A DNA stretch of 64,000 nucleotides from Brucella pecoris (GTDB lineage Bacteria; Pseudomonadota; Alphaproteobacteria; Rhizobiales; Rhizobiaceae), in assembly GCF_006376675.1 (NCBI RefSeq), contig NZ_VEWK01000007.1:1-64000 (forward strand), in the 5' to 3' direction. The notes under the pieces were generated by a model. It saw only the letters and a program-made list of their open reading frames with translations, was not told the origin of the DNA and searched no databases. The position numbers were made by a program, and so were the translations under genes. Below, in pieces: positions 8,222-16,475 of the stretch (its first letter is position 1; each line of letters begins with the position of its first letter).

Positions 8222-9318
8222 CGGTCTGGTCACCTCAGCAGAATGAAGCACTGTCAACCGCCGGTGCTTGGCTGCGCATTCGGCATCAGCCAACGTTCTA
8301 CCTTGCTGGTTTCGCCGGAGCCGGGAAGTCCACGCTCGCAATGCACCTCGCCAGTTATGCCAAGGGCGATGTTGCCTTTGCTGCTTTCACTGGCAAGGCG
8401 GCTCGGGTCATGCGCTCGAAAGGATGTCGTGGCGCCAAGACGATTCACGCATTGATCTATAACACAGAGGTCAACGAATCCACCGGCGAGGTTCGCGTCA
8501 CCCTGAAAGATCCTGGCGCCCTCGATAAATACGGCCTCATCGTTATCGACGAGTGCTCGATGGTGAATGAGGAAATGGGCAAGGATCTTCTGTCGTTCGG
8601 CAGGCCGGTCCTCGTGCTAGGCGATCCTGCTCAGCTACCGCCTGTCTCGGGCGGCGGTTACTTCACCGCTCGCAAGCCGGACTACATGCTGACAGAGGTT
8701 CACCGACAGGCAGCTGAAAGCCCGATCCTCCGGCTTGCAACGGAAATCCGGGAAGGTCGGTACAAGGGAGACGAGATCAACGCCGACGGCTTGATTGTTA
8801 CCAGCCGGAAGAACCTCGATGGTCAGCTCGTCACTGAAGCCGACGTAGTCATCGTCGGGCGCAATGATACCCGGCAGCAATACAACCGACGCCTGCGCGA
8901 GATTGCCGGGAAGACAGATCCGTTCCCGCTTACCGGCGAACCCCTGATCTGCCTGCGCAATGATCGGTTCGCCAAGATATTCAACGGCGACATCCTGACC
9001 GTCGGCAAAAAGAAGGTCGGCAAGAAGTCCGTCCAGCTCTGGATGGATGACCCTGAAGGCGAACGCCCAACCACGAAGGTTAGCGTGCGGAAGGAGTTCT
9101 TCGAGGACGACGTGGCTGCTGCCAAGCTTCCGTTCAAAGAGGTTCGAGGCACGCAGCAGTTCACCTTCGGCTATGCCATCACTTGTCACAAGAGCCAGGG
9201 CAGCCAGTGGGACAAGGTTTGCGTTTTCGACCAGAGCCATGCCTTCCGCGAGGATAGAGATCGCTGGTTATATACAGCCGCCACAAGGGCGTCAGTGCAC
9301 CTGACGCTCGTTGTATGA
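8218..9318 (+). CDS. RecD2/Dda-like superfamily 1 DNA helicase
   Basis: A 366-residue SF1B helicase. Walker A is GFAGAGKSTLA near residue 30, motif Ia follows (FTGKAARVMRSKGC), motif II is VIDECSMV near residue 110, motif III is VLGDPAQLPPV near residue 138, and the C-terminal motifs include FGYAITCHKSQGSQWDKV and WLYTAATRA. It is short compared with cellular RecD2 and close in size to T4 Dda. It presumably unwinds DNA during phage replication or recombination. The ATG at 8218 overlaps the preceding stop. Confidence 0.88.
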   Translation: MTVWSPQQNEALSTAGAWLRIRHQPTFYLAGFAGAGKSTLAMHLASYAKGDVAFAAFTGKAARVMRSKGCRGAKTIHALIYNTEVNESTGEVRVTLKDPGALDKYGLIVIDECSMVNEEMGKDLLSFGRPVLVLGDPAQLPPVSGGGYFTARKPDYMLTEVHRQAAESPILRLATEIREGRYKGDEINADGLIVTSRKNLDGQLVTEADVVIVGRNDTRQQYNRRLREIAGKTDPFPLTGEPLICLRNDRFAKIFNGDILTVGKKKVGKKSVQLWMDDPEGERPTTKVSVRKEFFEDDVAAAKLPFKEVRGTQQFTFGYAITCHKSQGSQWDKVCVFDQSHAFREDRDRWLYTAATRASVHLTLVV

Positions 9319-9330
9319 AAGGATTTGGAA

Positions 9331-9786
9331 ATGACAGTTTTATCAGCGCAATCAATTCGTAAGCGAAATATCTTCGAGCCGTTTCACGAGCGCACTGTGA
9401 TGAACGGAATGACTTTCGGACTCGGCCCGGCAGGGTATGACGTCAGGATCGCTGAGGAGATCGTGCTTTACAATGGCAGGTCAGTTCTCGCCAGCACTGT
9501 CGAGCACTTCACCATGCCATTCGACTGCTTGGCTTACGTGAAGGACAAAAGCACATGGGCGCGGCGGTTCGTCCTCGTGCAGAACACAGTCATTGAGCCT
9601 GGCTGGCGTGGGTTTCTGACTCTTGAGATCACCTGCGACGGGGATCAGATGGTCACAATACCCGCCGGGTCACCCATCGCGCAGGTCGTTTTCCATAAAC
9701 TGGATGAACCAACAGAAAGCCCATACGCAGGGAAATATCAGGACCAAGCAGCAGGGCCACAGCCGGCAAGACTTGAAGGGCTCTGA
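9331..9786 (+). CDS. dCTP deaminase/dUTPase-like protein
   Basis: A 151-residue protein of the dCTP deaminase-dUTPase fold. The phosphate-binding segment KDKSTWARRF (near residue 72) and the catalytic strand NTVIEPGWRGFLTLE (near residue 90), with the Glu that activates water in dCTP deaminases, are both present, followed by IPAGSPIAQVVF. The family makes dUMP precursors or removes dUTP and so adjusts the phage nucleotide pool. The C-terminal tail is short, so a bifunctional role is uncertain. Start ATG at 9331 follows GAAAGGA. Confidence 0.82.
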   Translation: MTVLSAQSIRKRNIFEPFHERTVMNGMTFGLGPAGYDVRIAEEIVLYNGRSVLASTVEHFTMPFDCLAYVKDKSTWARRFVLVQNTVIEPGWRGFLTLEITCDGDQMVTIPAGSPIAQVVFHKLDEPTESPYAGKYQDQAAGPQPARLEGL

Positions 9787-9821
9787 CCCTTCGCTCCCCT
9801 CCAAGTATGGAACCCACGGAA

Positions 9822-10046
9822 ATGAAAACATCAAATCCAGCAACAGCGAATGAAAATCATGGCGGCTCTTCGGGCCGCCGCATCCGTCCGAGTGAGCACG
9901 CTCTTCGCATTGCCCTGCGCACAGCCAAGGCTGAAGGCATGGTTGTGGATAAGCTGTGCGTGACGGGTGGGTATATCGAAATCCATTTCGGAGGCGTTGA
10001 GGTCGAGTCGTCCGTTGGAAATCATGGAGACCTCGATAAATGGTAG
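9822..10046 (+). CDS. Small phage protein upstream of the integrase (74 aa)
   Basis: The ATG at 9822 is preceded by a weak GGA; an ATG at 9807 is an alternative. The product has an Arg-rich stretch followed by HALRIALRTAKAEGMVVDKL and a short beta-rich end. Proteins of this length directly ahead of the integrase are common in rhizobial prophages, but no excisionase fold can be claimed. Confidence 0.55.
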   Translation: MKTSNPATANENHGGSSGRRIRPSEHALRIALRTAKAEGMVVDKLCVTGGYIEIHFGGVEVESSVGNHGDLDKW

Positions 10047-10054
10047 AGGCTGCT

Positions 10055-11122
10055 ATGAAAGTAGAGTTCCCCGGTCTTCTGAAGGAAGCCATGGCGTCCG
10101 GGCATATCCGGTATCGCGTCCGCCCGAAAGGCGACAAGACAAAGCGCATACGAATATTCTGCGAGCCGGGTGACGACGACTTTCAACGGCAGTATCTGAT
10201 CGCTCGCTCAGGGGACCAGCCCAAGCCACTGCAGAAAGCTTCCGAAGTCGCGAAGCCGAAGTCAATTGGATGGCTGGTCTCCAGCTATATGGAATATCTC
10301 GAAGCGAGGGTGGTCGCTGGAACTTCCAGCGGCAAGACCCTGAAAAAGAAACGCAATCTTCTCAACCGTCTGCTGACGAATCCTGATCGCGTGATGCTAA
10401 TTCCGCAGGAAAAGTTATTCGAGATGCAGGACAAGATGGGATCGACGCCAGCCCAGGCCGACGCTTTCATTGAAGCCGTCGGTGTCATGTATGATTGGGC
10501 GAAGAAGCGGAAGCTCGTAAGCAGCAACCCGGCAAGGGGCATCGATAAGGTGTACGTCAAGGGAGACGGGGCTACTCCGTGGAAGGCGGCAGACGTGAAG
10601 GCATTCTTCGCCAAGCACAAGCCGGGCAGCAAGGCGCACGTTGCCATGTCGGTCCTACTGTGGACCGGTTGTCGCGTCGAGGATCTCACCGTTCTCGGCC
10701 GGAAGAACGAATGCGTCATCGAGGGCGTGGAGGCTGTGCGTTGGCAGCCGAGCAAGAAGGGATCTTCCGAAGTGACCGTCCCGCTTCTGCCTGCCCTGAA
10801 GACGGCCACCCGCGCGCCTACGGTTCAAGGCGGCACCTATGTTCTTGGTCGTGGCGGCAAGCCCTTTGCAAGCGGTGACAGTATGTCGGCGATGTTTAAG
10901 CGGTGGTGCAAGGATGCCGACCTGCCGACGCTGTCAGCTCACGGCGTTCGCAAGGGACTCGCTGAACTGTTGGCCGAGCAGGGCTGCAGCCAATATGAGA
11001 TCATGGCTATCCTCGGCCATTCCGAAGCAAAAACATCCGAGGTTTATACCCGGAGAGTCGAGCGTTGGAAGCTGGCTCTTGGCGCCATGGAACGAGTAGA
11101 TGTGTCCCACGCATGGTCTTGA
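10055..11122 (+). CDS. int: Phage tyrosine integrase
   Basis: The catalytic residues are all visible: Arg in LLWTGCRVEDL (near residue 207), Lys in the beta-turn KKGSSEVTVPLL, His-x-x-Arg in SAHGVRKGLAEL (near 298), and His plus Tyr in ILGHSEAKTSEVYTRR (nucleophile Tyr near residue 331). A core-binding domain spans about 75-170. The ATG at 10055 has GAGG at a good distance; the ATG at 10040 does not. The gene points towards tRNA-Leu, whose 3' end starts about 67 bases beyond its stop, so it probably catalyses integration there. Confidence 0.92.
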   Translation: MKVEFPGLLKEAMASGHIRYRVRPKGDKTKRIRIFCEPGDDDFQRQYLIARSGDQPKPLQKASEVAKPKSIGWLVSSYMEYLEARVVAGTSSGKTLKKKRNLLNRLLTNPDRVMLIPQEKLFEMQDKMGSTPAQADAFIEAVGVMYDWAKKRKLVSSNPARGIDKVYVKGDGATPWKAADVKAFFAKHKPGSKAHVAMSVLLWTGCRVEDLTVLGRKNECVIEGVEAVRWQPSKKGSSEVTVPLLPALKTATRAPTVQGGTYVLGRGGKPFASGDSMSAMFKRWCKDADLPTLSAHGVRKGLAELLAEQGCSQYEIMAILGHSEAKTSEVYTRRVERWKLALGAMERVDVSHAWS

Positions 11123-11132
11123 TGTGGGACAC
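11102..11132. repeat. 9-bp perfect inverted repeat over the integrase stop codon
   Basis: GTGTCCCAC at 11102-11110 is repeated in reverse complement as GTGGGACAC at 11124-11132, spaced by 13 bases that include the integrase TGA. A second overlapping pair, ACACCT (11129-11134) and AGGTGT (11144-11149), and a third, ACCACT/AGTGGT at about 11168-11184, follow before the tRNA. They may be a folded 3' end, a weak terminator without a T-run, or recombinase/accessory protein sites next to the attachment core. Confidence 0.6.
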
Positions 11133-11188
11133 CTCAAAAACTAAGGTGTTGATTTCTTGGGAGAAAACCACTGCATAAGAGTGGTAAA

Positions 11189-11273
11189 TGGTGCGGTCGA
11201 GAAGACTCGAACTTCCACGGGTTGCCCCACAGCGACCTCAACGCTGCGCGTCTACCAATTCCGCCACGACCGC
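11189..11273 (-). tRNA. tRNA-Leu(GAG)
   Basis: Read on the minus strand, the gene begins GCGGTCGTGGCGGAATTGG at 11273 and ends with the paired acceptor strand GACCGC, an A discriminator and an encoded CCA at 11189-11191. The anticodon loop reads TTGAGGT, giving anticodon GAG, and a long variable arm typical of tRNA-Leu is present. The 3' end faces the integrase, so this is the likely attB/attachment target of the prophage. Confidence 0.93.
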
Positions 11274-11580
11274 CCGTGGTAGGAGCCGAACTGCGTCGGC
11301 GAGTGGGCATTTAGCAAATCACTTTGGGGTGCACAAGCCCCATCTGCCCCTTCCGGCAATCTTTTTGAAAAAGAATGTGAAAAAGCTGGTCCTCGATTAT
11401 CGCTGATGTAGTTGAAACCCCGATTTTCCGGGCTTTTTCAAAGACTTCTACAAAACCAAAAAAATTCTGAAAAACGTCATTAAACGAGAGCCTTGCAGCG
11501 GAAGAAAGGGCCGCGACGGGCATTGAAGAACGAATCCGGCGAATCCAATTCATTCGGATTCGCCGGAATCGTAAAAAAAA
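11274..11580. other. Intergenic region between tRNA-Leu and the patatin-like gene
   Basis: No credible coding frame: the frames that stay open are low-quality and overlap the tRNA or the hairpin. The only strong structure is the inverted repeat at 11533-11570. The tRNA promoter should lie just right of 11273 but no clear boxes stand out. Confidence 0.5.
11533..11570 (-). terminator. Strong hairpin downstream of the patatin-like gene
   Basis: CCGGCGAATCC and GGATTCGCCGG form an 11-bp perfect stem with an AT-rich loop, 10 bases beyond the stop codon of the minus-strand gene. On that strand an eight-T run precedes the hairpin and a weaker T-rich stretch follows it, so it is plausible rather than textbook as a terminator. 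Confidence 0.6.
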
Positions 11581-12525
11581 TCAGCCCGCAATGCCCTGAA
11601 GGCGTTTAATATCCTCAAGGCGCTTCAACGTTTCTGTGTATCCGGCATCGATTGCCTCGGATGCGCGATGGAAATCGGCGAGCCCGATCTGTCCCACAAT
11701 CGGCATCAGCGTAACATCCGGCGGATCGCCAGCCATGCGGGCACGTGAGATACGATCCTGAATGATGTTGAACGCTTCCATCATCACGCCAGTAATGCCG
11801 AGACGGGCTTCCTTCTCTCCATGAATGGCGTCCGCAAGCCCTTCCTGGCGCGTTTGCGCATGTTTGATGACCGCGGCGCGACCGTATTGGTCGTAATGCA
11901 GATTAACTGCCAAAACGAGGCGTTGCTCATAAGCACGGCACACGGATACGGGCACGGGATTGACAAGTGCGCCGTCGACCAGAACACGTTCCTGCCAGCG
12001 CACAGGTTCGAAAACACCGGGCAGGGCATAGGAGGCGCGCATGGCATCGATAAGCGGGCCGGATGACAGCCAGATTTCATGACCGGTGCGCAGTTCCGTG
12101 CAGATGGCGACGAAGGGGCGATCCAGTTCCTCGATGCGCAGTCCGTCCAGATGCTCGCGCAAGCGGCCGTCGAGCTTCATGCCACCGAACAGTCCGCTGC
12201 CGCGAAACGTAATGTCGAGAAGGTTGAACATGCGTCGCCGGGTGAGACTGCGGGCGAACTCTTCCAGTTCATCGAGCTTTCCGGCCAGATAACAGCCGCC
12301 CACGAGCGCGCCGATAGATGTCCCGGCAATCATCTCGATATCGATATTGGCTTCGTCCAGTGCACGCAGAACGCCGATATGTGCCCAACCGCGCGCAGCT
12401 CCACCACCCAGTGCCAAAGCTATCCGGCGCGGCTCACGCTTGATTTCAGGCTTTTCGATGATTTCTTCTGTCGGCGGCGCGAGGTCGTTATTCGCAGCCT
12501 TCCGCCTCTGCCCCCATGCAAGCAT
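11581..12525 (-). CDS. Patatin-like phospholipase family protein (RssA type)
   Basis: The oxyanion-hole motif ALGGGAARGWAHIGVL is followed by the nucleophile elbow GTSIGALVG and, near the C-terminal half, the Asp of LVDGALVNPVP, giving the Ser-Asp dyad of patatin-type hydrolases. Bacterial RssA-like proteins are cytoplasmic serine hydrolases of poorly known substrate. The start at 12525 (MLAWGQRR) is chosen because a 19-residue upstream extension would read into the intergenic repeat at 12554-12667. The gene stands alone between the hairpin downstream and the repeat upstream. Confidence 0.85.
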   Translation of the reverse strand: MLAWGQRRKAANNDLAPPTEEIIEKPEIKREPRRIALALGGGAARGWAHIGVLRALDEANIDIEMIAGTSIGALVGGCYLAGKLDELEEFARSLTRRRMFNLLDITFRGSGLFGGMKLDGRLREHLDGLRIEELDRPFVAICTELRTGHEIWLSSGPLIDAMRASYALPGVFEPVRWQERVLVDGALVNPVPVSVCRAYEQRLVLAVNLHYDQYGRAAVIKHAQTRQEGLADAIHGEKEARLGITGVMMEAFNIIQDRISRARMAGDPPDVTLMPIVGQIGLADFHRASEAIDAGYTETLKRLEDIKRLQGIAG

Positions 12526-12553
12526 CACGATGGAAACCTCTTCGTCTCGACTT

Positions 12554-12667
12554 GGAGCATTTCCTGCAAAAGGGCCCAGCAAAAGGCGAAGCGGTTTGCG
12601 TCAGGAAATGCGTAGAACAAATAGCTAAAGCGATTCCGACAGTTCCGTTTGACAGGAACCGCTTCAG
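12554..12667. repeat. Brucellaceae intergenic repeat, family B, copy 1
   Basis: Begins GGAGCATTTCCTGCAAAAGG, contains GTCAGGAAATGCGTAGAACA and ends with GGAACCGCTTCAG. The same order of blocks recurs at 21037-21139. The CATTTCC and GGAAATG blocks pair, giving an imperfect foldback. It occupies the space between rssA-like and hisI. Confidence 0.7.
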
Positions 12668-12708
12668 ATTAGCGAAACATAGTATCCAAAGAATAAATGC
12701 TGCAAATT

Positions 12709-12735
12709 GATGGCGCGACTCTTATTCGCGCCATC
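12709..12735 (-). terminator. Rho-independent-like terminator of hisI
   Basis: GATGGCGCG (12709-12717) and CGCGCCATC (12727-12735) form a perfect 9-bp stem with a 9-base loop, about 20 bases after the hisI stop on the minus strand. The T-run on that strand is short. Confidence 0.65.
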
Positions 12736-12753
12736 ACATCCTTTTGACCGCAG

Positions 12754-13179
12754 TTAATGCTCGTGATCGCAGGCCGTTTCCATCGTTAATGATGTTTTTC
12801 CGTCGTCCGACAATACCTGCCGATAAAAACAGGAGCGGCGACCAGTATGACAAGTCGGCCCATCGCCTGCGACACGCACTTTCAGCCAAAGCGCATCCTG
12901 ATCGCAATCCGTGCGCAACTCGACCACGCTTTGCAGATTGCCCGACGTCTCGCCCTTCTTCCAGAGCGTGGCCCGCGAACGGGACCAGTAATGCGCAATC
13001 CCTGTTTCCAGGGTGAGGCGCAGCGCTTCCTCGTTCATATGGGCGACCATCAGCAATTCGCCGTCACGCGCATCGGTTACGACGGCGGTGATGAGACCTG
13101 ATGCATCGAAGCGCGGCAGGAATGCCGCGCCTTCTTCTACGGCCTTCTTGTCGGAAGGCTGGGCGGGAAAAAAGCTCAT
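12754..13179 (-). CDS. hisI: Phosphoribosyl-AMP cyclohydrolase
   Basis: A 141-residue stand-alone HisI, the enzyme that opens the purine ring of phosphoribosyl-AMP in histidine synthesis. The core motifs [19 protein letters not shown] and the metal-binding [11 protein letters not shown] are present, followed by the Cys/His site [10 protein letters not shown]. No HisE domain is fused, as usual in Alphaproteobacteria. It lies 20 bases downstream of folE on the same strand, so the two are probably co-transcribed. Confidence 0.95.
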   Translation of the reverse strand: MSFFPAQPSDKKAVEEGAAFLPRFDASGLITAVVTDARDGELLMVAHMNEEALRLTLETGIAHYWSRSRATLWKKGETSGNLQSVVELRTDCDQDALWLKVRVAGDGPTCHTGRRSCFYRQVLSDDGKTSLTMETACDHEH

Positions 13180-13198
13180 TGTCTTGATCGCTTGCCGC

Positions 13199-13843
13199 TT
13201 ATCTGCGGGTCAGGGTCATGAAGCGAACCTGTTCCTCCGCATTCACCTGCATTTCGCCGGTAAAGGTGGTGGTGATGGTCGTCGAACCCTGCTTGCGGAT
13301 ACCGCGCATGGCCATGCACATATGTTCTGCCTCGATCATGACGGCAACGCCACGCGGCTTCAGAATGCGCTGGATGCTGTCGGCGATTTGCGCGGTGATG
13401 CTTTCCTGCGTCTGCAGGCGACGCGCAAAAATATCCACGACGCGCGCAATCTTGGAAAGGCCCACCACTTTGTGATCAGGCAGATAGGCAACATGCGCCT
13501 TACCAATGATCGGCACCATATGGTGCTCGCAATGCGAATGGAACGAAATGTCCTTTACGAGGACAAGATCGTTATAGCCGCCGACTTCCTCGAACACCGT
13601 GCCGAGAACCTCTTCCGGGCTTTCCGTATAGCCTGCGAACAGTTCCTTATAGGCCTTGGCAACGCGCTTCGGCGTTTCCAAAAGACCTTCACGCTCCGGG
13701 TCGTCTCCGGCCCAAAGCAAAAGCGTGCGTACAGCGGCTTCTGCATCGGCTTGCGTCGGCTTGCCATGCAAAAGGGCTACGTTTGCCTGCTTGTTGGTTG
13801 GCAGGCCGGATTCGTCATCTTCTTTGAGGATGCGAGCGTCCAT
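13199..13843 (-). CDS. folE: GTP cyclohydrolase I
   Basis: A 214-residue type I enzyme that converts GTP to dihydroneopterin triphosphate, the first step of folate synthesis. The zinc site [20 protein letters not shown] and the signature [19 protein letters not shown] are intact, as is the C-terminal [14 protein letters not shown] with the second zinc Cys. A TGGAGA ribosome site precedes the start. It is the first gene of a folE-hisI unit divergent from the Fe-S scaffold gene. Confidence 0.95.
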   Translation of the reverse strand: MDARILKEDDESGLPTNKQANVALLHGKPTQADAEAAVRTLLLWAGDDPEREGLLETPKRVAKAYKELFAGYTESPEEVLGTVFEEVGGYNDLVLVKDISFHSHCEHHMVPIIGKAHVAYLPDHKVVGLSKIARVVDIFARRLQTQESITAQIADSIQRILKPRGVAVMIEAEHMCMAMRGIRKQGSTTITTTFTGEMQVNAEEQVRFMTLTRR

Positions 13844-14103
13844 CAGTATTCTCCAGTAGTCTCCTTCAAGGAGGAGACGAGTTAAACGGACAATACAACG
13901 ATGCGCTTTGCGAGCGGGCGATGTATTGATCCGGCGCTTAAGGTCACCGGACAGGTTTTCGTGCGACTGCCCCCGGGTCTGTGCTAATGTTACCCATAGC
14001 GCAGACGCTACCTGCCTATTATATAGACATTAAATTGCAACTTCAAACCGCAGTCGGACGACAAATTTATGTTTTTCTCCGGCAGAGCGGAAGGTTCGCC
14101 GCC

Positions 14104-14544
14104 ATGATTGATGATATTTATAACAAACGCATTCTGGAATTCGCCGGAAACATGGAGCGTCTGGGGCGACTTCCAGAGCCCGACGCAGTTGCCAAGGTGC
14201 ACTCCAAGCTGTGCGGATCGACCGTTACCGTCTATCTGAAAATGACCGATGGCATTGTGACTGATTTCGCGCATGAGGTGAAAGCCTGCGCACTCGGACA
14301 GGCATCCTCCTCCGTGATGGCGCGCAATATCATCGGCGCTTCCGCAGAAGAGCTGAAAGCCGTTCGCGATGAAATGTACAAGATGCTGAAGGAAGAAGGC
14401 CCGGCACCGGAAGGGCGTTTCACCGACCTGAAATATTTCGAGCCCGTCCGCGAATACAGGGCCCGCCATGCCTCCACATTGCTTACTTTCGACGCGGTGG
14501 TCGATTGCATCCGGCAGATAGACGAAAAGGCCAAAGCTGCCTGA
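14104..14544 (+). CDS. IscU/NifU-like iron-sulfur cluster scaffold protein
   Basis: A 146-residue protein of the U-type scaffold fold. The cluster-binding Cys residues are in HSKLCGSTVTVYLKM and HEVKACALGQASSSVMA; the third is in the C-terminal TFDAVVDCIRQ. The ATG at 14104 matches family starts; an upstream ATG at 13981 adds 41 residues of poor quality. Overlap TGATG couples it to yidD. The protein probably supplies or carries Fe-S clusters. Confidence 0.85.
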   Translation: MIDDIYNKRILEFAGNMERLGRLPEPDAVAKVHSKLCGSTVTVYLKMTDGIVTDFAHEVKACALGQASSSVMARNIIGASAEELKAVRDEMYKMLKEEGPAPEGRFTDLKYFEPVREYRARHASTLLTFDAVVDCIRQIDEKAKAA

Positions 14545-14903
14545 TGTGTGCCTGTGGTGAGAACCATAAAGGCGACGGCGCACCGAAACGCTATAGCCGC
14601 AATTTCACCGATCCCTGGCGCAAGACACCGGGCAGGCTGATCGGTACGACATTCGTGCGATTCTATCAGGTGACATTGTCATCCCTTATCGGCAATTCCT
14701 GCCGCCATCTGCCGACCTGTTCCGAATATACTTATGAAGCGATTGCCCGCCACGGACTGTGGAGCGGTGGCTGGATGGGACTTTTTCGCGTCATGCGTTG
14801 CGGACCGTTCGGTACCCACGGTTTCGATCCGGTGCCTCGGACACTTTCCAGCGATCTCAAATGGTATCTGCCCTGGCGGTATTGGCGCTGCTCGGCATCT
14901 TAG
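14544..14903 (+). CDS. yidD: Membrane protein insertion efficiency factor YidD
   Basis: The small amphipathic YidD core is clear: RFYQVTLSSLIGNSCRHLPT, then CSEYTYEAIARHGLWSGGWM and RVMRCGPFGTHGFDPVP. YidD helps YidC-dependent insertion of inner-membrane proteins. The usual rnpA/yidC neighbours are absent, as is common in this family of bacteria. The start overlaps the scaffold gene stop. Confidence 0.92.
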   Translation: MCACGENHKGDGAPKRYSRNFTDPWRKTPGRLIGTTFVRFYQVTLSSLIGNSCRHLPTCSEYTYEAIARHGLWSGGWMGLFRVMRCGPFGTHGFDPVPRTLSSDLKWYLPWRYWRCSAS

Positions 14904-14955
14904 AGCGCAATGCGCTTTATCGAAAACCGATTCCGGGTTTTCCGAGATATGCGCG
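14903..14955. repeat. Brucellaceae palindromic repeat, family A-like, copy 1
   Basis: GAGCGCAATGCGCTTTATCG at the left and GAGATATGCGCG at the right enclose a CGAAAACC/GGGTTTTCCG foldback. The layout (GCGCAT ends, inner CGAAAA/TTTTCG arms) matches the repeat at 18457-18510 but with several changes. Confidence 0.55.
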
Positions 14956-15109
14956 GCTGTGAATTCTGACAGTTTTTTGTTAGCTGATTATAATTCATTA
15001 AGGATATCAACGTTTCATTGAGAATTGGAATTTAAGGCAGTGCTGTGGTCTTTTTCGGGCCGCAATTTGCCTGCATGTCCCCCCGGCGTCCTTATTCCTG
15101 TGAGCTGTT

Positions 15110-16327
15110 ATGCTGAAATCATCGTCCCGCCTTTCTCGTCTCATTGCATCCTTAGCGCTCGGTGCGAGTGTGCTTTGTACGTCGGGGGCGATGGCGAACA
15201 CGTCCTGGATTGTCTTCGATGCTGATAGCGGGCGAATCCTTGGACAGGACGATGCCAATGTGCAGCGTGCACCTGCTTCACTCGCCAAGATGATGACGCT
15301 TTATCTCGCTTTTGAAGCTCTCAAGACCGGCACGTTGCATTGGGACGATGCAATGCCTGTGTCGAAAAACGCGTCTGCGAAAGTTCGCATGAAGCTCTGG
15401 CTGAAGCCGGGTGAGACAATCACCGTCCGCGACGCCATCAACGGCATGATCATCGTGTCGGCCAATGATGCGGCGACGGTGATGGGCGAATATTTGGCCG
15501 GATCGGAAGCCGCTTTTGGCCGGTTGATGACGCAGCGCGCCCGCCAGATCGGCATGAAGAGCACGTTCTTCGTTAATCCATCGGGGCTGACGGCTAAGGC
15601 TACCCAGCTTACGACTGCGCGCGACATGGCTGTGCTTGGCATGTCATTGCGCCGTGATTTTCCGGATCAATATGCACTGTTCTCGCAACGCTCCTTCACC
15701 TTCCGTGACCGGGTTCGCAACGGCCACAACAATCTGATGTACCGCTATGGCGGCGTTGACGGCATCAAGACCGGCTATACGGATGTATCCGGCTATAACC
15801 TCGTTTCATCTGCCATCATCAACGACAAGCATCTCGTCGGCGTCGTATTGGGTGCCGGATCGGCGCGGCAGCGCGACGACCAGATGGCGAAGCTACTGAC
15901 GCGCTTCGGTACTGAAAGTGCCGATGCCACGGGGCAGCTCGTTGCAATGGCAAAGCCGCAATCTGCCACAAAGCAGGTAGCTCCGGCTCAGCCAAAGGCT
16001 GATGCAGTTGCCGACCTGATCGACGATTCCCGCATCGAGCAGGGCGATGGCGGCTTCCTGATTGCTTCTGCCGCCGCCGGTGCATCGGCCTGGACTATCC
16101 AGCTTGGTGCTCCTCCGACACTTGCCGGCGCCAAGGAGCTGCTGGCCAAGTATCGTCCGGCGGTCGACAAGGTCGCGCCGGGCTTGAAAGCTGAAATTTC
16201 GCCTGCCGAAAAGCGCCGCAAGGTTTATCGCGCGCGTTTTTCCGGCTTCAAGGATTCGGCATCCGCCGAGAAGGCGTGTACGCAGTTGAAACAACAGAAG
16301 ATCGACTGCCTTCCAATCCGGAACTGA
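15110..16327 (+). CDS. D-alanyl-D-alanine carboxypeptidase (DacC/PBP5/6 type) with SPOR domain
   Basis: A signal peptide (residues 1-32, ending about SGAMA) leads to a serine peptidase domain with SLAK (the S-x-x-K nucleophile motif), SAND and KTG in GGVDGIKTGYT. The last 75 residues form a SPOR domain (AWTIQLGAPPTLAGAKELL) that binds glycan strands at the septum. The enzyme trims the terminal D-Ala of peptidoglycan stem peptides in the periplasm. A linker rich in Ala/Pro/Gln (about 285-325) joins the two. A 200-base upstream region with a repeat should hold the promoter. Confidence 0.93.
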   Translation: MLKSSSRLSRLIASLALGASVLCTSGAMANTSWIVFDADSGRILGQDDANVQRAPASLAKMMTLYLAFEALKTGTLHWDDAMPVSKNASAKVRMKLWLKPGETITVRDAINGMIIVSANDAATVMGEYLAGSEAAFGRLMTQRARQIGMKSTFFVNPSGLTAKATQLTTARDMAVLGMSLRRDFPDQYALFSQRSFTFRDRVRNGHNNLMYRYGGVDGIKTGYTDVSGYNLVSSAIINDKHLVGVVLGAGSARQRDDQMAKLLTRFGTESADATGQLVAMAKPQSATKQVAPAQPKADAVADLIDDSRIEQGDGGFLIASAAAGASAWTIQLGAPPTLAGAKELLAKYRPAVDKVAPGLKAEISPAEKRRKVYRARFSGFKDSASAEKACTQLKQQKIDCLPIRN

Positions 16328-16475
16328 TTGTTTCCCTCCCGACAGGCGCACAACCTGACGCTGTCAGCTTGTCGCGCTTTACTGGTTGGACAAAAGGGAT
16401 TAGAAGCCAATCTTCATTTTTCATACGCATGAACCCACCCGCAATCGTTGGCGGGACTGGATAAGGATGAATAGA

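Larger units (their letters stand above)
1..11188. mobile_element. Prophage remnant or right end of a prophage, integrated at tRNA-Leu(GAG)
   Basis: About 20 consecutive plus-strand genes, most overlapping by 4 bases or nearly touching, encode a phage-type recombination set (SMC-like ATPase, PD-(D/E)XK exonuclease, RecT, ExoX-like exonuclease, helicase, dCTP deaminase-like protein) and end with a tyrosine integrase about 70 bases from the 3' end of a minus-strand tRNA-Leu. Integration at the 3' end of a tRNA gene is usual for this integrase class. The left limit lies outside the window or at its very start. No capsid, tail, lysis or repressor gene is visible, so whether the element is complete cannot be judged here. 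Confidence 0.85.
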
